Shown: one piece after another, positions 10,972 to 22,100 of the stretch
How positions within the stretch are numbered: the stretch's first letter is position 1
Layout of the letters: the number at the start of each line of letters is the position of its first letter
DNA from: Nilaparvata lugens
Taxonomy: Eukaryota > Arthropoda > Insecta > Hemiptera > Delphacidae
NCBI RefSeq assembly: GCF_014356525.2
Contig: NC_052508.1
Location: 51,766,442-51,830,441 of the forward strand
DNA: 64,000 nt
Direction of reading: 5' to 3'
Position numbers and translations under genes: made by a program
The notes under the pieces: model-generated
What the model saw: only the letters and a program-made list of their open reading frames with translations
Told to the model about the DNA's origin: nothing
Database searches by the model: none

Positions 10972-11639
10972 CTTGATTAGCAATGGTATTGCTATCCTTG
11001 TCTATCATTCAACAAAGCGGATGGCGCCATCTCTTTCTCGCTTTGCTCTGTTGCCAGATCGTCTTTTAACAATGTAGAATTAATAATTAACAAAATACTA
11101 GTAGTTCTGTGAACAGTAGACCTCGCGCTCAGTAAGTTACATTGACCTGTTATGTTTTCTCAAAAATTAATAAATAATTTATGAATTTAAAATGTCTAGA
11201 AAAATCCTAAATAAACATAGAGCTTTCTGTCTTATCGTACCGTGACGTGTCATCCCGGAATGTGAGTGTGAGCGCTGTTATCAGGTCTGGCTACCGTCGA
11301 TACGCCAATCCAATCAACCCATCAGAGAACATTCTGTGTTGTGTTGGCAAAAAATCGGTGTGTTGAAATTAACAAAATAAACTACCATACTGTGATGTTG
11401 ATTTCCTACAAACTTCATTTCTCACTTTTCATGATTTTAGAAATCAATTTCTTTTCAATAATATTTGTTGCAATTTTGATCATCAGATTAAAAAAGATAA
11501 ATGAAAAAAAAATTCTATCAATAACTCCATACTCTAACTAGAATCAATGGCCTCAGCTTATGGAAAGACAAAGTTGTAGACAACCCTGTTTACTAACGTT
11601 GATGAAAAGATACATTTTCAAGATGTTCGATGTTTTTGA
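10972..11639. other. Intergenic stretch without recognised feature
   Basis: No supported feature. A partial family A terminus (TAGTAGTTCTGTGAACAGTAGACC) lies around 11098-11124. Confidence 0.4.
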
Positions 11640-11851
11640 ACGGGTAGTATTATAGCCCAATAGACAGCTGATTTATGATGAATAATTGTATAGTCTAATT
11701 TTCACTATCCTTGCCCTATTACCATTGGTAAGGGAAGTAGGCCTATTGCTTTCCGAAAAAAATTAAGGTACCCCAATTTCTAAATTTCTATACGTTTCAA
11801 GGTCCCCTGAGTCCAAAAAAGTGGTTTTTGGGTATTGGTCTGTATGTGTGT

Positions 11852-11889
<38 letters not shown>

Positions 11890-12790
11890 TGTATATGAGT
11901 GTATGTGCGTCTGTGTACACGATCTCATCTCCCAATTAACGGAATGACTTGAAATTTGGAACGTAAGGCCCTTACAATATAAGGATCCGACACGAACAAT
12001 TTCGATCAAATGCGATTCAAGATGGCGGCTAAAATGGCGAAAATGTTGTCAAAAACAGGGTTTTTCGCGATTTTCTCGAAAACGGCTCCAACGATTTCGA
12101 TTAAAGTTATACCTGCAATAGTCATCGATAAGCTATATCAACTGCCACATGTCCCATATCTGTAGAAATTTCAGGAGCTCCGCCCCATCTATGCAAAGTT
12201 TGATTTTAGATTCTCAATTATCAGGCTTCAGATACAATTTAAACAAAAAATTTCTAGTGGAAACGATAGAGCATGGACATCTCTTCAATTAATGTCCAGT
12301 AACATTTTCACCTAAAATTGAAAATAAGCTTGAAATTTGAGAAAATGTAATTATTCAATTGCAAACTGTTGATTCTATTAAATCATTCACTATGAAGAGA
12401 TAGCAGATCTCGTGTGTATCTAGCGTTATTGACCTGTCACCAGCTGGCTCAGATCTTTGACTTGGGATGCGCGTTTACACTAGCGTCAGGTGATCAATTT
12501 TCATAACGGCAAGGAAAGTTGTATGAGTGCGCCACACCAGATTTTTACGGTAATATTGGCGTATGAAGGAGGCTCCTTTTTCCTTTTATATTATCCTTGA
12601 AATGCAAACTTTCCAAAAGCCTTGTATATACGTCGACGCACAATTTAAAAAGGGACATACCTGTCAAAAAATTTTATGAAAATCTATTACCGCGTTTCGC
12701 CGTAAATGATATAAACAAATGTATATAAACATTTAAACATAAAGAGAAATGCCAAACCGTCGATTTGAATCTTAGACCTTCGCTCGGTCA
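11640..12790 (+). repeat. Interspersed repeat family A, long copy with (TG)n
   Basis: Shares order and sequence with 47057-48322: TTAAGGTACCCCAATTTC, GTTTCAAGGTCCCCTGAGTC, a (TG)n tract (about 11846-11888), GTGCGTCTGTGTACACGAT, CAAGATGGCGGCTAAAATGG, CAGGAGCTCCGCCCCATCTA, then GAGTGCGCCACACCAGATTT, GAAGGAGGCTCCTTTTTCC and CTATTACCGCGTTTCGCCGT, ending in the CTTAGACC..CTTCGCTCGGTCAA terminus. No transposase. It is a composite non-autonomous element; the HTHT-repeat open frame on the minus strand is only the TG tract translated. Confidence 0.85.
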
Positions 12791-12805
12791 ATTAAATCTT
12801 AACTA

Positions 12806-12943
12806 GTAGTTCTGTGAACAGTAGACCTCACGCAGTATTCTCATCACAAGTACCTGATTGAAACTATAGACCTAATGGAAATACAGCAATAGACTGGCTT
12901 CTCCACACATCTGTGTATTCACTTGTCAGCTGATTTATGAATT
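12806..12943 (+). repeat. Family A, 5'-terminal fragment
   Basis: Begins ACTAGTAGTTCTGTGAACAG and continues through ACAAGTACCTGATTGAAACT, as in the start of 47057-48322 and the reversed end at 840-965. It stops where the next family A copy begins. Confidence 0.8.
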
Positions 12944-13535
12944 ACTAGTAGTTCTGTGAACCGTAGACCTCGCGCAGTTATAACGACGTCCCAAACCATA
13001 AGCACATCCACACTGATACACTAACTATTTATTTGATCAGATCATGCTTACACAAGATTTAATTATCATAACGCTTTCCGGAATTTAGCGCGAGAAAACC
13101 AGAAGACATCTAGGCGCCCAGACGAGCTGTTATAAGTTCTTTGCATCCTATTTAATAGTGCATAAAAATTGCATTCAATGAGGCATGCAATATTATTTAT
13201 AGTCCTACACAGCTGCTAATTTTTACCAAGTTACATTGAGATATTGAATTGCATGCAATTTATAGTCACCTCGACAGCTGATTTATGATGAATAATTCTA
13301 TAGTCTGATTTTCACTCTAATATTGACGTATGAAGGAGGCTCCTTTTTCCTTTTATATTATCCTTGAAATGCAAAATTTCCAAAAAACCTTGTATATACG
13401 TCGACGCGCAATTAAAATTCATGTCAAATTTCATGAAAATCTATTACCGCGTTTCGCCGTAAAAGCGCAACACATAAACTTAAGAGAAATGCCAAAACGT
13501 CGACTTGAATCTTAGACCTCACTTCGCTCGGTCAA
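12944..13535 (+). repeat. Family A, short copy
   Basis: Begins TTACTAGTAGTTCTGTGAAC, carries the GAAGGAGGCTCCTTTTTCC and TTACCGCGTTTCGCCGTAAA modules, and ends CTTAGACCTCACTTCGCTCG. It lacks the (TG)n/CAAGATGGCGG core of the long copies. The reversed copy at 43224-43921 has the same layout. Confidence 0.85.
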
Positions 13536-13646
13536 CAATTGATTATTTCAAACGATAATGAACAGTTAATATTAAATCAATAAAACTGTATCAGCTACCG
13601 TCTATACAAGACGGAGGATCGGCAACGTTGTTCTCCTATCTTTCTC

Positions 13647-13677
13647 CACTGCCATTATAACGTGGACCTCACTATAG
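13647..13677. repeat. Short repeat, inverted partner of 10941-10971
   Basis: CACTGCCATTATAACGTGGA... is the reverse complement of the block at 10941-10971. Confidence 0.5.
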
Positions 13678-13845
13678 GACTATAGACGAAATGAGATTTC
13701 ATCAAACCGAAAACCCCCCAAACAGCGGTTTAGTGGATTTTTTCTAGGTACAGATCCGGTAGTATACAGGAAGTCCTGTGATCAAGTATCTCCCCCAAGT
13801 CAAGGACATATTTTAGGCTACTCACAAAACATCGATTATGGATTA

Positions 13846-14556
13846 TGGCTGTTCGGCACACTTTTTTATTATTTAAATTGGATACTCTTTTTCAATATAA
13901 TTGTTAAGATCATTATAAGAGTCACAAAAAGTGGCAACTGAAATTTTTAAGTGTTTTCAAGTGGTCTAATAAGCGAATTATGGGTTGTTGAAGTGCTAGC
14001 CTTCCAGATTCCGTTTTCTTTCGAGATCATACACGGTTTCGAATAAGAATATTTATTTGCCATTAAATACAACACTGTACAATAGGCATCGTCATTTTGT
14101 TTGGAAAAGAACAAAATACAATATATACACATATATAATCTATGCTGTCAATCGACAATATTATTAGAACTTCTCTTAAAAATTAAAAAAATATATCTTT
14201 CCAAACTAAAACATTTCGTTCCCCATATCGTTCATAAATAATAAAAAAGTAACATTTTTTGTAAATTCGATAGCTTGTTTATTTTGGCATTAATCGCGAA
14301 AAACCGCATATTAGAACAAAGCCAATGATATACTGAATGTATTAAAAAAAACTCCAATGGAAAATACAAAACCGTCCATGATCTGGAAAGAAAACGGAGT
14401 TTAGCATATCAACAACCCATAACTCGCTTATTAGACCACATAAAAATTTCAGTTGCCACTTTTTCTCACTCTTATAATGATCTTAACAATTATATTGAGA
14501 AAGATTATCCAATTTAAATAAAAATAAAAAGGTGTAGACCTACAGAACAGCCTTAA
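13846..14556. repeat. Foldback element with ~190-bp terminal inverted repeats
   Basis: The left arm runs from GGCTGTTCGGCACACTTTTT through ATAATTGTTAAGATCATTAT and AACCCATAATTCGC-type sequence to about 14040. The right arm (about 14365-14556) is the imperfect complement, ending near GTGTAGACCTACAGAACAGCC. The middle is AT-rich and non-coding. A non-autonomous DNA element is likely. Confidence 0.8.
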
Positions 14557-14633
14557 TATAAGTCAACGACCAAAAGAGTAATTAGCAATGCTTTATTTCC
14601 ATCACTAGGTACTTTGATTTACTTCTTTCACTT

Positions 14634-14745
14634 TTTGTGTATGTAGTTGAGAAGTTGATATTGTGGTAATTATTCATATTGAATGGAAAAGACTAAGAAA
14701 TTGTCAAAAACCACAGATTTATTGATACTTAGAAAAATATTACTT
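14634..14745 (+). repeat. Solo terminal repeat of the Penelope-like element family
   Basis: GTAGTTGAGAAGTTGATATT through ACTAAGAAATTGTCAAAAAC to TTATTGATACTTAGAAA matches the left terminus of the Penelope-like element at 25727 and the reversed right terminus at about 27030-27132. No coding part is attached here. Confidence 0.75.
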
Positions 14746-14805
14746 CTTTCACAAAAATAATCATTCAATAAAGTTTTATATGATATCTTTTATTAATCCT
14801 TCTAC

Positions 14806-15345
14806 ATAATTTATTCCATTGAATATTACTTCTCTTCCAACACTCACAATCAAGACTTTTCTGAAAACGATAATATAGCGTCTTCTAACAACAAACAAAG
14901 CATTGATAGATGAAATAACCACTTCTCGAGGTTTTTCAATTAAAATAAAAACAAAAATCCATATTATACAATAACTTGATATAACATAATTCCTTCAACA
15001 TAATTTATTCCATTGAATATTACTTCTCTTCCAACACTCACAATCAAGACTTTTCTGAAAACGACATAGCGTCTTCTAACTACAACCAATGCATTGATAG
15101 ATGAAATAACCACTTCTCGAGGTTTTTCAATTAAAATAAAAACAAAAATCCATATTATACAATAACTTGATATAACATAATTTCTTCAACATAATTTATT
15201 CCATTGAATATTACTTCTCTTTCAACACTCACAATCATGACTTTTCTGAAAACGATAATATAGCGTCTTCTAACTCCAACCAATGCATTGATAAATGAAA
15301 TAGCCATTAAAATAAAAACAAAACTCCATATTATACAATAACTTG
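14806..15345. repeat. Tandem array, three ~191-194-bp units
   Basis: Units starting ATAATTTATTCCATTGAATA at 14806, 15000 and 15191 share TACTTCTCTTCCAACACTCA, TTTTCTGAAAACGA and a TCCATATTATACAATAACTT end; the third is slightly shortened. The unit lengths are not multiples of three, so the hydrophobic minus-strand frame 15155-15421 is not evidence for a repeated protein. Confidence 0.85.
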
Positions 15346-16040
15346 AATAAAAAAACATTAATCCATATATTAAGAAAATAATAAAATATATATCATAATA
15401 GAATAGTAACAAATCAAACAAAAAAAATCTTCAATAAGTTGTAACTTACTAGTACCGGTAACTGAAAACAAATATATGCATAAATTGGTATTATACTAAG
15501 AATCTATTATTTGACTTGAAATTGGTTATTACAGTCAAAACTTTGTTCAATATTTATCCATTATTATAAATTTCACAAACTGACTATCCTACACATTCAG
15601 TTTGCTGCAATTCAATTCAATTTATGGCACACTACCTTGTAACTTTAGTATAATAATTATTGTAGTGGTAAAGTATATTGCTTCAAAAGGGTCGCAGGAT
15701 CTTTGATTTCGACCACAAATCATTTTGAAATGTACTATATTTCATTAATGATTCAACGGGAAATATACAAAAATGGCTGATTGAATGTTAAATGCAAATG
15801 TAAATGCAATCTCACTAGATTGGAATTAACACATATTATCAGTCATTAATATTTTGCATAGATCAGTCGAAGAGATGGGTGTGCGTGCAGCGTCAGCGTG
15901 CGTTCACGCTCAATCTTCTGTTATTTTTATTAATTTGACATGGTCTAGCTGTACATCGCAGAAGCAACCGCAAAACACGATGACCCAGTTAGCTTCATCA
16001 TTCCTGTGAAAAACTGAACAATATTAGCACCTAGGTAATT
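15346..16040. other. Intergenic stretch without recognised gene
   Basis: Contains a GAATT/CAATTC-type LINE tail near 15610-15625 (reverse orientation). 15860-16040 is less AT-rich and may be the 5' UTR part of the transporter pseudogene that follows. Confidence 0.35.
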
Positions 16041-16106
16041 GTATCGATTTTTTGATAAGGGAATTTGTGATATTTTTCAATCCGTGGCTGTAATAAGCCA
16101 ATCGTC

Positions 16107-17250
16107 ATGTTGTACTTGGGAACAATGGCAGTATTACTGCTCATAGCCGCAGCCCTTATGTTAAAAATGGAATCTGCCAACTCTGCCGAGAAGGATAATA
16201 CTGATTACAGAAGACTGCTAACCATATTTTTGTTGGCCATATATTTACGAACTATAACACGATGAGGACATGATTGCCGTCCTCTACGTAACTGGTTTTG
16301 CTTCGAGCTCTCTGTTTGGAACACTTGTTGGCTATCTTGCTGACAAATTCGGCCGAAAACCACTGTGCATAGCGTACGGCATTCTCTACTCGATATGCTG
16401 TCTAACCAAGCTGTCAGCAAACTTCTAAGTGCTGATCGGGAGGGTCTTCGGCGGAATATCGACCTCCATCTTGTTCACTGCATTCGAAGCTTGGTATGTG
16501 AACGAACACGTCAACTTGTTCAATTTGCCCGACGAGTGGCTGAACCTGACATACAGCAAAGCGAATATCGTTTGAGGACTGCTGGCTATAGTAGCCGGCT
16601 TCGTGACCGATTCTCTCGTCAAATTGCTGAATCTCAGCTCAGTTGCTCCCTTTATTGCCGCCATTCCCTTCCTACTTATTTCATCCTACTGCATCTTTTC
16701 AATATAGACAGAGCACACTCATGCTGATAGTGAAGATGATGACCAATTCTTTGTTCTCTCCTCCTTGAAATACACGTTCTGTGAGCATAGAATGCTTTTG
16801 CTTCTTGGGCTCATCCAGTCCGCTTTTGAATCTGTCATGTATATTTTCATGAACACCAGTTCTCTCAAGTCTGAAACCGCCTTTGGGTTTGGTCTTTGCA
16901 ATATTCATGATGGCTTACATGTTGGGATCCAGATTCTACAACTTGTTCACAACCAACCGTTTCCGGCTGAAAACGGTTTGTTATTATTAACATGCGAGTT
17001 CGCTCTGTTATGTTTTGTTATCATCACGTTCCTGTACTTGTGCATCTATTTTTTAGACTGGCAAGATGTAAAACTATCCACTATCAAATGCTACATATGT
17101 TTTGTACTTTATGAAGTCTCTATTGGCATGTACTGTCCCGTTATCGGGTACTTGAGAGGCCGCGTTATCGTAGAAAAATACCGAACCAGTGTTACGAATT
17201 ATAACTATGAATGTACAGTCAACCCTTCAAATACTAACCAAGGTAACTAG
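16107..17250 (+). pseudogene. MFSD5-like (molybdate-anion transporter) intronless pseudogene
   Basis: Conceptual reading, switching frames at breaks, gives the order of MFSD5, a major-facilitator-superfamily membrane protein linked to molybdate uptake. In sequence: an N-terminal hydrophobic start (ATG 16107), YVTGFASSSLFGTLVGYLAD followed by KFGRKPLC (about 16290-16368), SICCLTKLSANF, GRVFGGISTSILFTAFEAWY (about 16440-16498), APFIAAIPFLLISSYC, then HRMLLLLGLIQSAFESVMYI (about 16789-16848) and an FVLYEVSIGMYCPVIGYLRG block (about 17100-17160). At least five in-frame stops or frameshifts interrupt it, and no introns are visible across segments normally spread over the protein. Likely a decayed retrocopy. 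It converges on the 3' end of the TPR-RGG gene. The family call is firm; the substrate is inferred from the family. Confidence 0.8.
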
Positions 17251-17396
17251 ATTACTTCAAACATAATTTCATCTCATTCAAAAAATAAATTAATGTTGCC
17301 AAAAACAAGATTTCAATATCGAAAACAAAAACAAGATTTCAGTATCTGTCAATAACACATTACATGGTTGGGTTGAAATTCCCGGTTACATGTACG

Positions 17397-17402
17397 TTTA
17401 TT
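17397..17402 (-). promoter_or_regulatory. Candidate poly(A) signal of the TPR-RGG gene
   Basis: AATAAA on the minus strand, about 130 nt after the stop codon at 17530. Position is plausible; no transcript evidence. Confidence 0.35.
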
Positions 17403-17529
17403 AAATTTAACCGTCGTTACATGAAGTCAAACGAAGGCAATGCCAGGAGAATCAATGAACAACGCTATGATGTCATTTTACGACGGTGAAGAGCAACCGG
17501 GCATCAGTCTTATAGTATCAAGAATATTA

Positions 17530-19140
17530 CTAGAATTTATTAGTAGTGAAATTGGAAGCTTGTGTTCCTTTCTTTGGGTAATATACAGGTCGTGTATCTT
17601 TTCTCGGACGAAGATTCCGAACATTTTCCGAAACATTGGTTGCGTTCAAGTCATTGGTTCCCTTGTCCAGATTCGACGGCTTCTCGCTGAAATTATCGTG
17701 CTTTACTCCACCAAATACATTGCTGGGTCCAGCGCGTGCCTCTCCACTGTTACTACAAAGCTGCCGGGGCTGTTTCTTTACGAAAAAATTTTTTGTAGAA
17801 GTCTTATCTGTGGATGAAGTTTCTCCACTGTTACTACAAAGCTGCCGGGGCTGTTTCTTTACGAAAAAATTTTTTGTAGAAGTCTTATCTGTGGATGAAG
17901 TTTCCAAATAATTATTATTGCTCTCAGCAACAGACTTCTCACAAACGTTTGAAACAAAGTTATCAATATTTCCCAGGTTATTATATTTTCTGGAATCGTT
18001 TTCATTTGAACGTTTAGATTGGTAGCGGTGTTTCGGTTTGTTTCGATTTGTGACATTTTTACGCGATGAAACAGCTTCAGGCAAGTTTTCACCTCCAGAT
18101 GTTTCCAATTTTTCACCTCCCGATCCTAGATTGTTCTTGACGTTCAAATTATTTTTGAAATCAGAGTTCAATCCAAGTAGCTTCTCTTTTAAAACATCCT
18201 TCAAAGAAATACCCCCTGCAATGCGATCCAGATCTGGGATGCGTGAATTATCAACTTTCTCACTAACAACACTTTCTACAACTGGATTGTTTCGGTGAGC
18301 GCCTTCTTCACTCTCTGCAGGAATATTCTTCTGGCAACTCTCAGCTCGGCTTCTATTTGGTGCTCCTCTGTCCCTCTTCGATTTTCCTCGGTCTCTTGAA
18401 CGAGTATCTCTTCTTGCATTCTGTGTTTCGTCGTCTAAAACAATGTTCAAACCGGTTTGACTGGCACTTTTATCAGTGTTATTCCCTTCACTTTGAATAT
18501 TTTTATGGGTACATGCATCGCGGCTTCTATTAGATCCTCCTTTACCCCTATTAGATTTTTCTCGGTCTCTGGAACGTGTGTCTCTTCCTAGATTCTGGGG
18601 CTCCTCACCTAGAACGATGTTCAAACCGGTTTGACTGGCACTTTTATCAGGGTTGGCATCGATATTGCCTCTAGAGCACCCACTTCTGCTGTTGGAAAAA
18701 CCTCCTCTATCATTGGAACCTCTTCTAACATTGGTAGAACTTCCTCTGTTGTTCGATCTACCTCTGGGATAAGAAGAGTGGCCCCGCATATAAGTAGAGT
18801 CCCCTCTGTCATCTTCGAAATTCCTCGTACTGCCTCTAGCATGTGAACTCCCTCCTCCATTTCTAGCACCACCCCTCCCTCCACCTCTCCGATAAAGTCT
18901 TCCCTGTTCATACCTCATGGTTCGTTCAGATTCATCCAAAATAATTGCCTTGTAATTGCTGTAATCGGTAGGATGAGAATCCGGACAAATCTTCTGTAAT
19001 TCGTTACTGATCGACATCAACTCTTCTTTTTCTTGTTGGTTTCTGAAATTTTGCTTTGCTAGCAAAAGCTTCACTTCGTCGAAAATGACCTCGAACAAGT
19101 TGCACGGATGTTTCATTCTCAAGCTGCCGCATTTGTGACT
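17530..19140 (-). CDS. TPR-RGG gene, coding exon 7 (terminal, low-complexity tail)
   Basis: Acceptor TTTTACTTTTTCAG|AGT, phase 0; 536 codons then TAG. The first ~80 residues are ordinary (FEVIFDEVKLLLAKQNF helix, NELQKICPDSHPTDYSNY). Then come RRGGGRGGARNGGG and many RG, RS and RD dipeptides. A DKSASQTGLNIVL...RDTRSRDR unit occurs twice (diverged), and a 27-residue unit containing KNFFVKKQPRQLC occurs twice (identical). The C-terminus carries LRPRKDTRPVYYPKKG. RGG tails of this kind are commonly arginine-methylated and RNA-binding; that is family-level knowledge applied by analogy. Confidence 0.85.
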   Translation of the reverse strand, partial: SHKCGSLRMKHPCNLFEVIFDEVKLLLAKQNFRNQQEKEELMSISNELQKICPDSHPTDYSNYKAIILDESERTMRYEQGRLYRRGGGRGGARNGGGSSHARGSTRNFEDDRGDSTYMRGHSSYPRGRSNNRGSSTNVRRGSNDRGGFSNSRSGCSRGNIDANPDKSASQTGLNIVLGEEPQNLGRDTRSRDREKSNRGKGGSNRSRDACTHKNIQSEGNNTDKSASQTGLNIVLDDETQNARRDTRSRDRGKSKRDRGAPNRSRAESCQKNIPAESEEGAHRNNPVVESVVSEKVDNSRIPDLDRIAGGISLKDVLKEKLLGLNSDFKNNLNVKNNLGSGGEKLETSGGENLPEAVSSRKNVTNRNKPKHRYQSKRSNENDSRKYNNLGNIDNFVSNVCEKSVAESNNNYLETSSTDKTSTKNFFVKKQPRQLCSNSGETSSTDKTSTKNFFVKKQPRQLCSNSGEARAGPSNVFGGVKHDNFSEKPSNLDKGTNDLNATNVSENVRNLRPRKDTRPVYYPKKGTQASNFTTNKF

Positions 19141-22100
19141 CTGAAAAAGTAAAACATGCTTATTAACGCATGGTAAAATTTCATTCATAAAGCTAGCCAC
19201 TCACGAGCTTGATTCAACTAGGCAACACGCCACCCACAATGCTCTACGATTGGCTGAGAGCAAGCTGTTGGTGAGCATTGATCAATCGGGGCACATTCTG
19301 GGTGGCGTTTGGCAATCAACAAAGAGGCCAGCTTCATACTGTTTCATTTTCACAATTCATAAAATGAACCCCAGCAATTGCTTAGGTATGAATGGACTCA
19401 ACACCTCAATATTAAAAATAGCAGCTCCATATATCTCAGAAGTCCTAACCCATTTGTTCAATATGTGCCTAGCTTCAGGTATTTTCCCTGATAAACTAAA
19501 GAGAGTCAAAATGATACCCGTGTTCAAGAAGGGTAATAAGGCCAACATTGAAAACTACAGACCCATCTGTATCATAGAAATAATATCATAATTGTTTGAA
19601 ATGCTCCTTCATAAACAGCTTGTCAATTACTTTGAAAACAACAGTCTACTTTCTCGAGATCAGTACGGTTTTCGGAAAAATCTCAGTACTTCTGATAATG
19701 TCTTGAATCTTATTGAGGGAGTCATCAGTAGCTTAGAGCACAAGAGACTTGTGAACCTCAGAGCATTTGACTTTTCTAAAGCTTTTGAGTCAGTGAAGCA
19801 TAATATTCTATCTGAAAAGCTTTCTTTTTATGGCCTTGACAAGTTAGCTGTGGATCTAATTGGTTCATTCTTGGGTCGCAGAATGCAATTTGTCTATAGA
19901 AACGGCGAATTCTCAAGTGGTAAGCTGGTTAGATATGGTGTCCCCCAGGGTTCAATACTTGGTCCACTGTTGTTTATCATTTACATAAATGATTTTTCAG
20001 GTGTGATAAGGAACTGCTGTGATCAAACCCAACCTCTTCTTTTTGCCGATGACCTGGGCTTATTGGTGAATGGGACGGGAAAACATAATGTTGACACAGT
20101 TGTTGAATTAAGCACCTCAAATATAATGGATTGGTGTGCTTCAAACAATTTGTGTCTTAACCTCCTAAAAACCTGTGACCTACAGTTTAGCTTTAAACCT
20201 AGGTTTACTGGCACAGATTCCCTCAAATTCCTGGGTATCATGCTTGACTCGAATTTAAATTGGAAAAAGCACATTGATTATACAGCTGGTAAACTAAGTA
20301 AGGGTTTGTTTGTCCTACGTAGATTAACTCACATAGTTAATCATGAAGTTTTAATGAGTGTCTTTTATGCTCTCATCCATAGCCTCTCATCCATAGATTG
20401 TATGGGATTCAGCTCTGGGGAAATTGTTCGGCATCTATTAAACTTTTCAGACTCCAGAAGAAGGCCATTCGAATAATTTGTCAGGCACCACCCCTAGCAA
20501 CATGTAGGCCGCTTTTTCGTAAACTAGGCGATTGACTCTCCCATCTTTATATGTTTTTACTTGTCTGATGTACATGAAAAAAAACCTTAATGAATATAGT
20601 CGAAATGGTGAAATACATAATTATCATACCAGAGGAAGGTTAAATCTCAGAATTGATTCTCACCAATATGCGAGTACCCATAGGAATTGGAGAAACATGT
20701 CCATTAAGTTATTCAATGAGCTTGCCCCTGAAGTAAGACTGTTGAGTACCTCACTATTCAAGTCACACATAAAAGGCTTACTTACAGAAAGGTGCCTTTA
20801 TTCTGTTGGAGAATTTTTTGAATAGCTTCAGTGTTCATCTGTTTAACTGTAACAGCTTTGTTGTGACTTGTGTTGGATCCCGTTTTAATACCTGCTATTT
20901 ATCAATTGCTGTTGTTTATTACTATTTGCCAATTTAGTTGTAATTTTTTTTTACAAAAATACTACTCTGACTATATTATTATTATTTTAAAAATATTTTG
21001 ACTGTTTTTAATTTTATTGTATATTGACGTTTGTTACAACACTTTGTGTTTTATGACAATAAAGGATTATTGATTGATTGATTGATTTCAAAAAATCCTG
21101 TTTAGCCTGTTTTATAAACACTAGGCGCTCATATATCAAAACGTAACAAGTGGAGTAAAAAATAACTTACTTTTTTGATAACTTGATAGTATACAAATTA
21201 TAAAACTTGGAAAAGTATCACCAGTAAAAAGTTCTCTATTGGCCGCTTGCACAGCCTTAAAGCAAGAGTTTGCGCTGCCGCTAGGCAAGTTATACCTGAG
21301 AGTTTCGGGCAAGAAATCGACTACCTATGTGATGTCTGCAGAATAACCAAGTAAAGCAACATAGAACTTCTTTAGCTCAAGCTGCAAAGTAAAGAAACCT
21401 AAAGTGTTTTCCTTAGAAAAAACATCAAAACCAGCTCTGTAACTTGTTTCATTCAATTAATATGAATTTTCAAAGTTATAAAGTAACTTTTGAAACACTG
21501 TTTACATAAATAATTGCATATAAAAGTTTGTGTATCTTAGAAAGGAGATTTTTGTGCAATGAAATTTGAATTAGCTTATAAATATCCACATTTATACTTA
21601 TGAAGAAGAATTTACAAAATTGGCAATTTCAGTGTCAGTATATTCATATTCACTTGAATGCTGACACAAACTGTCAGCATTTGTTGAATGGGAAGTATTG
21701 ATGTTATTCATTATAAGTGCTGACAGTTTAAATTTAATCTCATTATACATGCGTGGATGATGATTTCATATGATTGAATAGTAAAACTGACTGTCATAGC
21801 AAACTTACTTTAGCGAAATGATCCTCAGTGACTTTCTTTAAATGATCCCAGGCGCGAAAAACATTGTCTTTTTTAAAAAAGTACCAGGACGCCATTTCAG
21901 TTAGAATACTTGAATTGTAGTCCTCATGTTGTAACGCCTTGGTCCAGTCGGGTATTGGATCGTAATGAGGATCGACTGTGCACTTCAATTTAATCCAGTC
22001 CATCAGTGCAGGAATATTTCTTTGCCTGGCAGCTCGTTCAAGGTAGATTAGCCCTTTAATATTATCCTGAAAAAAATGTTTTTCCAAGATTAAAACAATT

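Noticed and set aside
11797..12009. His-Thr repeat protein
   Set aside because: Translation of the (TG)n tract within family A.
15155..15421. Hydrophobic minus-strand frame as a repeated membrane protein
   Set aside because: It lies in a tandem array whose period is not a multiple of three, so the frame is not preserved between units.
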